Source: Streptomyces sp. GQFP
Lineage (GTDB): Bacteria > Actinomycetota > Actinomycetes > Streptomycetales > Streptomycetaceae
Direction of reading: 5' to 3'
Assembly (NCBI RefSeq): GCF_021545335.1
Contig: NZ_CP089312.1
Coordinates: 3,348,001 to 3,412,000 of the forward strand
Length of the DNA: 64,000 nucleotides
Below are positions 43,350 through 50,917 of the stretch, one piece after another (the stretch's first letter is position 1; each line of letters starts with the position of its first letter). Under the pieces are notes generated by a model that was given only the letters and a program-made list of their open reading frames with translations, had not been told where the DNA came from and made no database searches. Made by a program: the position numbers and the translations under genes.

Positions 43350-44894
43350 CTACTGCAGCGGGCCGGTCACCGGCTCCACCGCGGTGACCAGGTGCCCGCC
43401 CCGCACGAAGGCGTCGGCCGCGGCGAGGTCGGGCGACAGGAACCGGTCGGGACCGGGACCCTCGACACCGGCGGCCCGTACGGCGTCGATGACGGCCCGG
43501 GACGCGGGCGCGGGTGTCAGCCCTTCGCGCAGCTCGATGGCGCGCGTGGCCGCGTACAGCTCGACGGCGATGATCCGGGCGAGGTTGTCGACGGCCGTAC
43601 GGAGCTTGCGCGCCGCCGACCAGCCCATGGAGACGTGGTCTTCCTGCATGGCGGAGGAGGGAATGGAATCCGCCGAGGCAGGCACGGCGAGCCGCTTCAA
43701 CTCACTGACCAGGGCGGCCTGGGTGTACTGGGCGATCATCAGCCCGCTGTCCACACCGGGGTCGTCGGCGAGGAACGGCGGCAGCCCGTGCGAGCGGTTC
43801 TTGTCGAGGAGCCGGTCGGTGCGGCGCTCGGCGATGGACCCGAGGTCGGCGACGGCGATGGCGAGGAAGTCGAGGACGTAGGCCACGGGGGCCCCGTGGA
43901 AGTTCCCGTTGGACTCGACCCGCCCGTCGGGCAGAACCATCGGGTTGTCGACGGACGAGGCCAGCTCCCGCTCGGCGACGAGCCGCGCGTGGGCCATGGT
44001 GTCCCGCCCGGCGCCGGCGACCTGCGGGGCGCAGCGCACGGAGTAGGCGTCCTGAACGCGCGGCGCGCCGTCCTGGTGATGCCCGGTCAGCTCCGAACCC
44101 TTGAGCACGGCAAGCATGTTGGCCGCGCTGGCTCCCTGCCCCGGATGCGGCCGGATGGCGTGCAACTCGGGCGCGAGGACCTTGTCGGTCCCGAGCAGCG
44201 CCTCCAGCGAGAGCGCGGCGGTGACGTCGGCGGACTTGTAGAGGGTGTCGAGGTCGGCGAGGGCCATGATCAGCATGCCGAGCATGCCGTCGGTGCCGTT
44301 GAGAAGGGCGAGGCCTTCTTTTTCGCGGAGCTCGACGGGGACGATGCCGTGCTCGGCGAGGAGTTGCGCGGCAGGCCGCACCACGCCATCGATCCCCTCG
44401 GCGTCCCCCTCGCCCATGAGGGTGAGGGCGCAGTGGGAGAGCGGCGCGAGGTCACCGGAACAGCCGAGGGAGCCGTACTCGTGGACGACGGGGGTGATGC
44501 CGGCGTTGAGCAGGTCGGCCATGGTCTGGGCGACCTCGGGGCGTACGCCGGTGTGGCCCGAGCAGACGGTCTTCAACCGGAGGAACATCAGGGCCCGTAC
44601 GACCTCGCGCTCGACGCGCGGGCCCATGCCGGCGGCGTGCGAGCGGACGATGTTGCGCTGGAGCTGGGCGCGCAGTTCGGGGCTGATGTGCCGGGTCGCG
44701 AGGGCACCGAACCCGGTGCTGACGCCGTACACGGGCTCGGGCTTGGCGGCCAGCGCGTCGACGACGCCGCGGGCCTTCGCGAGGGCGGCGAGGGCCTCAC
44801 CGGACAGCTCGATCCGGGCGCCACCGCGCGCCACGGCGAGCACGTCGTCCGCGGTCACCCCGGACGTCCCCACCACCACAGTGTGCATATCCAT
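43350..44894 (-). CDS. hutH: Histidine ammonia-lyase
   Basis: 514 residues from ATG at 44894 (MDMHTVVVG). The MIO-cofactor triad is in GSLGCSGDLAPL: Cys145-Ser146-Gly147 where most HALs have Ala-Ser-Gly. Other motifs are NIVRSHAAGMG and SVDNPMVLPDG. It deaminates histidine to urocanate, the first step of histidine use. The gene has no ribosome site and its promoter is seven bases upstream, so the mRNA may be leaderless. The reading frame stays open far upstream, but that part is not conserved. Confidence 0.95.
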   Translation of the reverse strand: MDMHTVVVGTSGVTADDVLAVARGGARIELSGEALAALAKARGVVDALAAKPEPVYGVSTGFGALATRHISPELRAQLQRNIVRSHAAGMGPRVEREVVRALMFLRLKTVCSGHTGVRPEVAQTMADLLNAGITPVVHEYGSLGCSGDLAPLSHCALTLMGEGDAEGIDGVVRPAAQLLAEHGIVPVELREKEGLALLNGTDGMLGMLIMALADLDTLYKSADVTAALSLEALLGTDKVLAPELHAIRPHPGQGASAANMLAVLKGSELTGHHQDGAPRVQDAYSVRCAPQVAGAGRDTMAHARLVAERELASSVDNPMVLPDGRVESNGNFHGAPVAYVLDFLAIAVADLGSIAERRTDRLLDKNRSHGLPPFLADDPGVDSGLMIAQYTQAALVSELKRLAVPASADSIPSSAMQEDHVSMGWSAARKLRTAVDNLARIIAVELYAATRAIELREGLTPAPASRAVIDAVRAAGVEGPGPDRFLSPDLAAADAFVRGGHLVTAVEPVTGPLQ

Positions 44895-44901
44895 ATTCAG
44901 G

Positions 44902-44930
44902 AGCGTACGCAGTGAATTCCCAGATGTCAC
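44902..44930 (-). promoter_or_regulatory. hutH promoter, probably leaderless
   Basis: On the minus strand: -35 GTGACA (44930-44925), 17-bp spacer, -10 TACGCT (44907-44902), then seven bases to the ATG at 44894. Both boxes and spacing fit the housekeeping consensus, and no Shine-Dalgarno is present. Confidence 0.65.
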
Positions 44931-44959
44931 TACCGGGTGGCCGGTACACCCCTTACAAC

Positions 44960-45080
44960 GGACGGGCTGGGTAGTCAGCCCGTCCGGCGTTTGAGGACGA
45001 GCGCGTTCAGCGCGAAGGGGGGGTCTGGGGGCGCAGCCCCCAGGAACGGGATGGGACGGGTAGGGGCGGCGGGGGCGAAA
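44960..45080 (+). repeat. Dispersed inverted-repeat element, family 1, copy B (half)
   Basis: Begins with a perfect 10-bp inverted repeat (GGACGGGCTG / CAGCCCGTCC, 6-nt loop), then GGCGTTTGAGGACGAG, a GGGGGCGCAGCCCCC hairpin, and ends in GACGGGTAGGGGCGGCGGGG. It corresponds to the right half of copies A and C. It lies between hutH and the diguanylate-cyclase-type gene. Confidence 0.8.
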
Positions 45081-45093
45081 CAAACCCCCCACC

Positions 45094-46254
45094 TCACGGC
45101 CGGCGCCCACGGAACCGCCGCCGCTCGACAGCCCCCTCCAGGGACGGCCTCGCGTCAGCGAGCCGTACCACCGGATCGTCAGGACCCTCGCGCCCCGCGA
45201 CGACCGGCCGATCCGCGCGAAGCGCCTTCGCCCGGTACTGCGCCGCATCCGCAAGCCGAAACAACCGCCGAGCCGTCCGCACCGCCCCGATCGCATCAGC
45301 CGTCGAGGCCACCCCACAAGCAACCCCCTCCCCCAACTCCAACCCAGCAGCCCGACGACAGAGTTCATCCGCCGCCCGCACGACATCATCGGCAGGCGCA
45401 CCGACCACCAGCAGACAGAACTCGTCACCACCCAGCCGCCCGGCCAACGCCCCCGGCAACATCGCCCCGCACAGCGACAGCACGGACCCGAACCGTTCGA
45501 GAAACCGGTCACCGACGGAATGCCCCAGGGTGTCGTTGACCCGCTTGAGCCCGTTCAGATCGCAGACGACGAGACTGACCACCGCCCCGTCCCGCCGATG
45601 CCGCTCGATCGCCTCGTCGAGATGCGCGTCCACGGCCCGCCGGTTCGCGAGCCCGGTCAGCGCATCGGTGAAGGCCAGCCGCCGGGCCTCCTCCAGCCGC
45701 TCGGTCTGGGCGATCCCGGCGGCGACGACGGACGCCAGGACGGTGGCGAAGTCGGCGTCGGCACGGTCGAAGACGGGCGCACCGGCGGGCCGGGCGACGT
45801 ACAGCTCGCCCCAGGCCCGCCCGTGCAGCACGACGGGGGCGACGACGCAGCAGCCACGCCCCCGGCGGCGCAGGGCGGCGACCCGCTGATGGCAGTACCC
45901 CGCCCGCCCCTCGAAGGCCCCGTCGGCAGGCCCCTCGGCGGTCTCGACCCAGGCGTTGGGCTCACCCCCGCCCGCCCATCGCTCATGCAGGAACTCGGTG
46001 ATCTCCGGGAACTGGTGCACGGGGTACGCCTCCCCCTCCGGAAACTCCTCCTCGTCGACGGCCAGCTCCCCCACGTTCGCGAGGACCCGCAGCCGCCCCA
46101 GCTCCCGCTCCCAGACCGACAGCGCGGCGAAGTTCCCGGTCAGCGCACGACAGGCCCCGAACGCGGCGGCACGCCAGGAGTCGCGGGGGCTGTGCGCGGC
46201 GGCCATACCCTGCGCGAGCGTCACGACGGCGCGGAGCCGGCTTTCCTCACCCAT
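45094..46254 (-). CDS. GAF-GGDEF protein (probable diguanylate cyclase)
   Basis: 386 residues. A GAF-like sensor domain (about 30-185) is followed by a GGDEF domain (about 195-350) with an intact RLGGDEF signature and SLVVCDLNGLKRVNDTLGH. FTDALTGLANRRAVDAHL marks the domain start. It would make cyclic di-GMP from two GTP in response to a GAF ligand. The C-terminus (about 355-386) is a disordered Arg/Pro tail. The architecture is the one reported for streptomycete GAF-GGDEF cyclases such as CdgE, but I do not claim identity. Confidence 0.88.
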   Translation of the reverse strand: MGEESRLRAVVTLAQGMAAAHSPRDSWRAAAFGACRALTGNFAALSVWERELGRLRVLANVGELAVDEEEFPEGEAYPVHQFPEITEFLHERWAGGGEPNAWVETAEGPADGAFEGRAGYCHQRVAALRRRGRGCCVVAPVVLHGRAWGELYVARPAGAPVFDRADADFATVLASVVAAGIAQTERLEEARRLAFTDALTGLANRRAVDAHLDEAIERHRRDGAVVSLVVCDLNGLKRVNDTLGHSVGDRFLERFGSVLSLCGAMLPGALAGRLGGDEFCLLVVGAPADDVVRAADELCRRAAGLELGEGVACGVASTADAIGAVRTARRLFRLADAAQYRAKALRADRPVVAGREGPDDPVVRLADARPSLEGAVERRRFRGRRP

Positions 46255-46652
46255 TGATCCAGGTTAGGAAGGTTTGGGAGGAATTGAGACATTGGAAGGG
46301 CGAACAGGGGGTGGGCGCGAGTCACCGGGTCCGAGGGCCACCGGACGAATTCCCCCAGCACCCCCGCCTCACCCGCCCGGGCAGGACGACCCAGGCGCAA
46401 AACACCGCACCGAAGGTGCGGAGAGCCCGGCAGGGAGATCCGGCACGGAGACCAGGCCCGGGAATCCCGCCCGCAGACCCGGTCCAGAGACCCAGCCCGC
46501 AGACCCATCACGGAGACCCATCACGGAGACCCGGCCCGGGGATCCGGCCCGCAGATCCGGCGCACAGCGCCGCAAAGCCCGGCGCGCCTCAAAGCCCGGG
46601 GGCACCGCAAGGCCCAGACGCCGTGAAGCCCCGCGCGCCGGAGGCGCAATGG
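46255..46652. other. 398-bp intergenic region, GC-rich, mostly tandem repeats
   Basis: Between two minus-strand genes. The first 180 bp must hold the promoter of the GGDEF gene. From 46436 to 46565 it is a tandem 13-mer array; after it come two AAAGCCCGG-type repeats up to 46610. Open frames here are artefacts of the repeats. Confidence 0.6.
46436..46565. repeat. Tandem array of ten 13-bp units
   Basis: Ten consecutive 13-mers, consensus AGACCCGGCCCGC. Two neighbouring units are identical (AGACCCATCACGG); the others differ at one to five positions. A divergent 11th unit (AGAGCCCGGCAGG) lies one base off register to the left. The unit length is not a multiple of three, so it is not a protein repeat. 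Confidence 0.9.
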
Positions 46653-47483
46653 CTACTCGCCCGGCCAGGCGGGCGTCCGTTTCTCCGTGAACGCCGCCAC
46701 CCCCTCCGCCCGGTCGCCCGAGAAGGCAACGGCACGCCATGCGGCGTCCTCCACCTCTAGCCCGGCCCGCAGGTCCAGCCCGAAGCCCACTCGCAAGGCC
46801 CGCTTGGCCGCTCGTACCCCCACAGGGGAGTTCGCCGCGATCCGGGACGCCAGTGCCAGCGCCTCCGCCCGGTCCTGCCCCTCCTCCACCAGTACGTCCA
46901 CCAGGCCCAGCTCCCGCGCCTCTGCCGCCTCCACGCGCCGCGCCGTGAAGATCAGCTCGGCGGCCCTCGCGGCCCCCACCCGCCGGGGCAGCAGCTGCGT
47001 ACCGCCGCCCCCGGGAATCACGCCCACGGACACCTCGGGCAGCCCCACCACCGCCGTACCGTCCGCCACGATCAGATCGCAGGACAGCGCCAGCTCGAAC
47101 CCGCCCCCCAGCGCGAACCCGTGCACCGCCGCGATCACCGGCATCGGCAGCTCCAGTACACCGGTGTACGCACCCCGCGCCACCGGCCGCTGCCGGACCA
47201 GTTCGGCGTCGGTCATCGAGTTCCGCTCCTTGAGGTCGGCCCCGACGCAGAACGCCCGCTCATGGGTGGAGGTCAGCACCACCGCGCGTACGGCACGGTC
47301 GGCGGCCAGCGCGGCACACGCGCCGGCGATGGACCGGGCCATGGCGGAGGAGACCGCGTTCATGGCCTTCGGCCGGTCGAGGACCAGCTCGGCGACGTAC
47401 GCATGCCGCCGCACCACGACGAACTCCCCGAACCGCTCCTCGGACCGCTCCTCGGACCGTTCCTCGGACCGTTCCTCAGCCAT
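46653..47483 (-). CDS. Enoyl-CoA hydratase/isomerase-family protein
   Basis: 276 residues. Crotonase fold: ERAFCVGADLKERN forms the first oxyanion hole region, and HGFALGGGFELALSCDL the second. The catalytic Glu-type region is PEVSVGVIPGGGGTQLLPR. The N-terminal 18 residues are an EERS repeat made from a 12-bp tandem and are probably dispensable. It probably acts in fatty acid or branched-chain acyl-CoA breakdown. ATG at 47483 has GGAGGG upstream, behind twin GTTAAC sites. Confidence 0.92.
   Translation of the reverse strand: MAEERSEERSEERSEERFGEFVVVRRHAYVAELVLDRPKAMNAVSSAMARSIAGACAALAADRAVRAVVLTSTHERAFCVGADLKERNSMTDAELVRQRPVARGAYTGVLELPMPVIAAVHGFALGGGFELALSCDLIVADGTAVVGLPEVSVGVIPGGGGTQLLPRRVGAARAAELIFTARRVEAAEARELGLVDVLVEEGQDRAEALALASRIAANSPVGVRAAKRALRVGFGLDLRAGLEVEDAAWRAVAFSGDRAEGVAAFTEKRTPAWPGE
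47436..47481 (-). repeat. 12-bp tandem repeat in the 5-prime end of the enoyl-CoA hydratase gene
   Basis: Three full CTCCTCGGACCG/TTCCTCGGACCG units plus a partial one encode EERS repeats directly after the start codon. Confidence 0.85.
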
Positions 47484-47496
47484 GACACCCTCCCGG

Positions 47497-47512
47497 TTAA
47501 CGCGGGTTAACT
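47497..47512. promoter_or_regulatory. Twin GTTAAC sites before the enoyl-CoA hydratase gene
   Basis: GTTAAC-CGCG-type arrangement: two GTTAAC hexamers whose centres are 10 bp apart, forming GTTAACGCGGGTTAAC. The block lies 14-29 bp upstream of the ATG, just behind the ribosome site, and stands out in GC-rich DNA. Candidate operator. Confidence 0.5.
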
Positions 47513-47678
47513 ACGACCGCCCCGATCATCGCAGCCCTGCCCACCCGGGGGAAGAACGGATCCCTCTCCCCGTTCGGGTGACATCGCACCGATCTCCCGA
47601 AATCCCGCCCCGGGGAGCGCATAACGTGCGCACCGCCTCGGCGCATCGGGGGCGCGAGCGCAACGGGGAGGGATCGCG

Positions 47679-48434
47679 ATGACGGACACGGCGACCAGGC
47701 CGGTCGAGACAGGCACACCGAGGCACACCCAGGTCCCACGCCAGTTCACGGGCCCCGCCCGTACCTGGACGCCTCCCCCGGAGCCACCGCCCGTCCCTCT
47801 CGTCACCCGCCCCCGGGGCCGGCACCGCAAGCCCCGCCCCCGCAAGGTCCTGCTCGCGGCGGGCGGCTTCGCTCTGGCCGCCGGCGTCCTGAGCCTCGTA
47901 CGGCTGGCGCCCGACGGCGGAGTGGGCGGCGTCGGCAACACCCAGGCGCAGTCCGACCTGGACACGAACACGGGCACGGAAACGGGCGGTGCCGCGTACG
48001 GGGACGCCTCCGCCGACCGCACCGACAACACGGCGGCCACCGTCGGGACGACCCCCACGCCGACCCCGTCGGCAAGCGCCCCCATGGGCGGCGCGACCCC
48101 CGCACCGACCCCGCCCCCGACCGCACTCCCGACGGCTCTCCCGAGCGGGACCGGCCCTCTGCGGCCCCAGCCCCTGGGCCCGTACCCCCCGACACCCGGA
48201 ACCGCCTCCGACGCCACCACGATCCCGCAGCGGCCCGACACACCGGCACCGACCGCCACCCCTGAACAGCCGCCGGCCACGGCACCGGCCCCAGCACCCC
48301 TCGCGCCCGAACCCCCACAGCAGGAGGCCCCGGCGCCCCAGCCCCCCGCACCGGCCCCGCAGCCCCCCGCGCCCGGCGGAGTCTGCGTACCCCTGATCGG
48401 CCTGTGCGTGGACGCGCTGAACCACCGCCACTGA
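47679..48434 (+). CDS. Proline/threonine-rich single-pass membrane protein
   Basis: 251 residues. A cytoplasmic N-terminus with basic patch RPRGRHRKPRPRK is followed by one membrane segment (VLLAAGGFALAAGVLSLV, about 57-74), a Thr/Asp/Gly linker and a long Pro/Thr/Ala-rich external stalk. It ends in GGVCVPLIGLCVDALNHRH, with two cysteines that may be oxidised together. No enzymatic domain. Possibly a surface or wall-spanning protein. The start is ATG at 47679 with GGGAGGGAT upstream. Confidence 0.78.
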   Translation: MTDTATRPVETGTPRHTQVPRQFTGPARTWTPPPEPPPVPLVTRPRGRHRKPRPRKVLLAAGGFALAAGVLSLVRLAPDGGVGGVGNTQAQSDLDTNTGTETGGAAYGDASADRTDNTAATVGTTPTPTPSASAPMGGATPAPTPPPTALPTALPSGTGPLRPQPLGPYPPTPGTASDATTIPQRPDTPAPTATPEQPPATAPAPAPLAPEPPQQEAPAPQPPAPAPQPPAPGGVCVPLIGLCVDALNHRH

Positions 48435-48469
48435 GCGGGAGCAGCAGGGAGGTGGACGAGCGGGCGGTC

Positions 48470-49594
48470 CTACGCGACCGGGCCGGCCCGCCGGGTCAGC
48501 AGCCAGGGCTCGACCACGCCCAGCCCGCGCACCGGCCGCTGCCACATCGGCTGGAGCGCGAAGCGGTACACCGGCGGCTCCTCGCCCTCCTTCTCCGCGG
48601 CGGCAGCGGCCTCGGCCGCCTCCGCCTCGGAGGCGGGCGCGTCCCCGGTACGGATCAGCTCCTCCGCGAACGCCCCGTCGACGAGCACGGCGTCCCGTGG
48701 CGCTATCGACGTCAACCGGGAGGCCAGGTTCACCGTCGACCCGAACACATCACCCATACGGGTGGTCACCGTGCCGAAGGCCATCCCGACCCGCAGCTCG
48801 GGCATCGTCTCGTCGTGCGCCATCGTCTCGATCAGCCGCAGGGCGATCTCGGCGGCGACACCGGCGTCGTCCGCCGCGTACAGCACCTCGTCGCCGAGCG
48901 TCTTGACGAGCCGCCCGCCGTTCGCGGCGACCAGGTCGGCGGCCGTGGTCTCGAAGGCCTCGACGAGTTCGCCGAGTTCCTCCTCCTCCATACGGCGGGT
49001 CAGCCGCGTGAACCCGACAAGGTCGGCGAAGCAGACCGCGAGCCGCCGGTCCACCATCTCCTCGTCGTCGGCGGCCTGTACGACCCGTCCGGTCGCGGCG
49101 GCGAGCTGGCGCCGCCAGACGTACACGATGAACTCCTCCAGCTCGGGCAGGAGCAGTTCGATCAGCGGATACGTGACCTCTGTGCGGGTCATTCCGGGCT
49201 CGGGCGGCTCGGTCAGCCCCTCCAGGAAGGAGTCGATCTGCCATTCCGCCAGCCGGGCGGTGGTCTGCCCCGTGGAACGCGCCACCTGCACGGCCATCGC
49301 CTCGCTCAGCAGCCCCGCCTCGACGAGACCGGCGAGCCGGCGCAGCGCGAGGACGTCCGCCTCGGTCAGCGCCTTGGCCTGCCCGATGTCGGCGAAGCCC
49401 ATGGCCCGCCAGAAACGGGAGGCCAGCTCCATGGAGACACCGGCGCTGCGGGCGGCCTGAAAGGGGGTGTAGCGCCGCTCGGCCCCGAGGATGAGCTGTT
49501 CGAGACGCAGGGCGAGCGGGTCCTCACCGGGGTCGGCGTCCTGCCCGTCCACCCGGCCGCCCGCCGTGCCGGAGCCCGTGTCGTCGACGGTCAC
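48470..49594 (-). CDS. cya: Class III adenylate cyclase
   Basis: 374 residues from GTG at 49594. The catalytic domain (about 175-320) carries a metal Asp in FADLVGFTRLTRR, KTLGDEVLYAA with substrate Lys and metal Asp, and GSTVNLASRLTS with the transition-state Asn and Arg. The N-terminal 170 residues are a helical regulatory domain like that of the pH-sensing Mycobacterium cyclase Rv1264. It makes cAMP, which streptomycetes need around germination. The C-terminal tail has an Ala/Glu-rich segment. Confidence 0.9.
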   Translation of the reverse strand: MTVDDTGSGTAGGRVDGQDADPGEDPLALRLEQLILGAERRYTPFQAARSAGVSMELASRFWRAMGFADIGQAKALTEADVLALRRLAGLVEAGLLSEAMAVQVARSTGQTTARLAEWQIDSFLEGLTEPPEPGMTRTEVTYPLIELLLPELEEFIVYVWRRQLAAATGRVVQAADDEEMVDRRLAVCFADLVGFTRLTRRMEEEELGELVEAFETTAADLVAANGGRLVKTLGDEVLYAADDAGVAAEIALRLIETMAHDETMPELRVGMAFGTVTTRMGDVFGSTVNLASRLTSIAPRDAVLVDGAFAEELIRTGDAPASEAEAAEAAAAAEKEGEEPPVYRFALQPMWQRPVRGLGVVEPWLLTRRAGPVA

Positions 49595-49699
49595 GCCTGC
49601 TGCCCTTCCGATCTGTCACGGTCAGATATCGACCGCCATCAACGATACGGCCTCGCTCCGCTAGGTCCAGCAGCGACAACGCACCCGGTGTTGGTGTGA

Positions 49700-49870
49700 C
49701 CCCCTGGGGGCTGCGCCCCCAGACCCCCCTTGTCGCGCTGAACGCGCTCGTCCTCAAACGCCGGACGGGCTGGATATGCCTGGGCATTTCAGCCCCTCCG
49801 GCGTTTGAGGAGCGGGGTCTGGGGCGGAGCCCCAGAAGGATGGGACGGGTAGGGGCGGCGGGGGCGAGAA
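49700..49870 (+). repeat. Dispersed inverted-repeat element, family 1, copy A (full)
   Basis: Nested inverted repeats: outer hairpins CTGGGGGCTGCGCCCCCAG and CTGGGGCGGAGCCCCAG; inside them TCCTCAAACGCCGGACGGGCTG faces CAGCCCCTCCGGCGTTTGAGGA across a 24-nt centre. The end is GACGGGTAGGGGCGGCGGGG. Lies between cya and birA and may form one long cruciform. Confidence 0.85.
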
Positions 49871-49876
49871 CACACC

Positions 49877-50797
49877 TCACGCCGGCCGCAGATGCACCAC
49901 ATCCCCCGCCCCCACCGGCTCCTGCACCCCCTCCCCCGTAGCCAGCACCAACCGCCCGTCCCCGTCCACAGCAACCGCCTCCCCCACCACAGACCTCTCC
50001 CCCGGCAACTCCGCCCGCACAGTCCGCCCCAACGTCGCGCACCCCGCCGCATACGTCTCCTGCAGCCCCGACAACACCGGATCCCCCTCCACCGCCCGCC
50101 ACCGCACATACCACTGCTCCAACGACCGCAGCACCGCCCGCAGCAACGGATCCCGGTCCGTCCCCACGGCCCCCGCCAACGCCAGCGACCCAGCCGTCGG
50201 CACCGGCAGCTCGTCCTCGCGCAGGGTGACGTTGATGCCGATGCCGATCACCACCGCGTCCGCACCGGCCCGCTCCGCGAGGATCCCGCCAGCCTTGCGC
50301 TCCGCGCCCCCCACGCTCACCAGCAGGTCATTGGGCCATTTGAGTGACGTATCGACGCCCGCGGCCCGCGACAGCCCCGTCGCCACCGCGACCCCGGTCA
50401 GCAGCGGCAGCCAGCCCCAGCGGGCCACCGGCACCTCCGTCGGCTTCAGCAGCACGGAGAAGAACAGCCCGGAGCGGGCGGGCGCCGTCCACTGCCGGTC
50501 GAGCCGCCCGCGCCCGGCGGTCTGCTCCTCGGCGACCAGGACGAACCCCTCCTCCGCCTTGCCCGCACTCGCGAGGGCGACGAGATCGGCGTTCGTGGAC
50601 CCCGTACTGCGAACCACCTCGACCCCGGACCAGAGCCCGCCCTCCCGGACCAGCGCCCGCCGCAGCGCACCGGCGCCGAGCGGCGGCCGGTCGAGATCGG
50701 ACCAGCGCCCGTCGTTTCCTGCTGAACCCTCTGAACCTGCTGATCCTGCTGAACCCTCTGATCCTGCTGAACCCTCTGAGTCATCTCGCGGCGTCAT
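49877..50797 (-). CDS. birA: Biotin--[acetyl-CoA carboxylase] ligase
   Basis: 306 residues from ATG at 50797. The adenylate site is GRGRLDRQWTAPARSGLFFS with the GRGR loop; KWPNDLLV is also conserved, and the C-terminal SH3-like domain follows (about 250-306). There is no N-terminal DNA-binding domain, so it is a ligase and not a repressor. Residues 5-28 are a Gly/Ser/Glu/Ala repeat made from a 9-bp tandem. It biotinylates AccA2, encoded 4 kb downstream, and is divergent from pccB. Confidence 0.93.
   Translation of the reverse strand: MTPRDDSEGSAGSEGSAGSAGSEGSAGNDGRWSDLDRPPLGAGALRRALVREGGLWSGVEVVRSTGSTNADLVALASAGKAEEGFVLVAEEQTAGRGRLDRQWTAPARSGLFFSVLLKPTEVPVARWGWLPLLTGVAVATGLSRAAGVDTSLKWPNDLLVSVGGAERKAGGILAERAGADAVVIGIGINVTLREDELPVPTAGSLALAGAVGTDRDPLLRAVLRSLEQWYVRWRAVEGDPVLSGLQETYAAGCATLGRTVRAELPGERSVVGEAVAVDGDGRLVLATGEGVQEPVGAGDVVHLRPA
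50718..50780 (-). repeat. 9-bp tandem repeat in the 5-prime end of birA
   Basis: Seven 9-mer units alternate CCTGCTGAA/T and CCCTCTGAA/T/G and encode the SEGSAG-like repeats at the BirA N-terminus. Confidence 0.85.
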
Positions 50798-50802
50798 GCA
50801 AG

Positions 50803-50817
50803 CCACACTAGATGTGG
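50803..50817. promoter_or_regulatory. CCACA-N5-TGTGG palindrome between birA and pccB
   Basis: A perfect 15-bp inverted repeat located 6 bp upstream of the birA start on one side and 101 bp before pccB on the other. Candidate operator for a divergent control region. Confidence 0.4.
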
Positions 50818-50917
50818 TAAACGCCGCACTGCCGATGGGTAGGCACCCCACTACGCTACGGATGAGTAGCCAATCCCCCTTCTGAGCACGTCACTCTTTG
50901 CAGGGAGCCACATCCCG

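Noticed and set aside
43350..45512. A 720-residue HutH starting far upstream
   Set aside because: The conserved HutH start MDMHTVVVG is at 44894 and a promoter lies seven bases before it; upstream codons run through a dispersed repeat.
46254..46760. Repeat-rich open frames in the 13-bp array
   Set aside because: They arise from the tandem units in several frames and show no coding bias.
49700..49941. An 81-residue frame inside the family 1 repeat
   Set aside because: It lies across the inverted repeats and ends in a Pro-rich tail; it is repeat DNA, not a gene.
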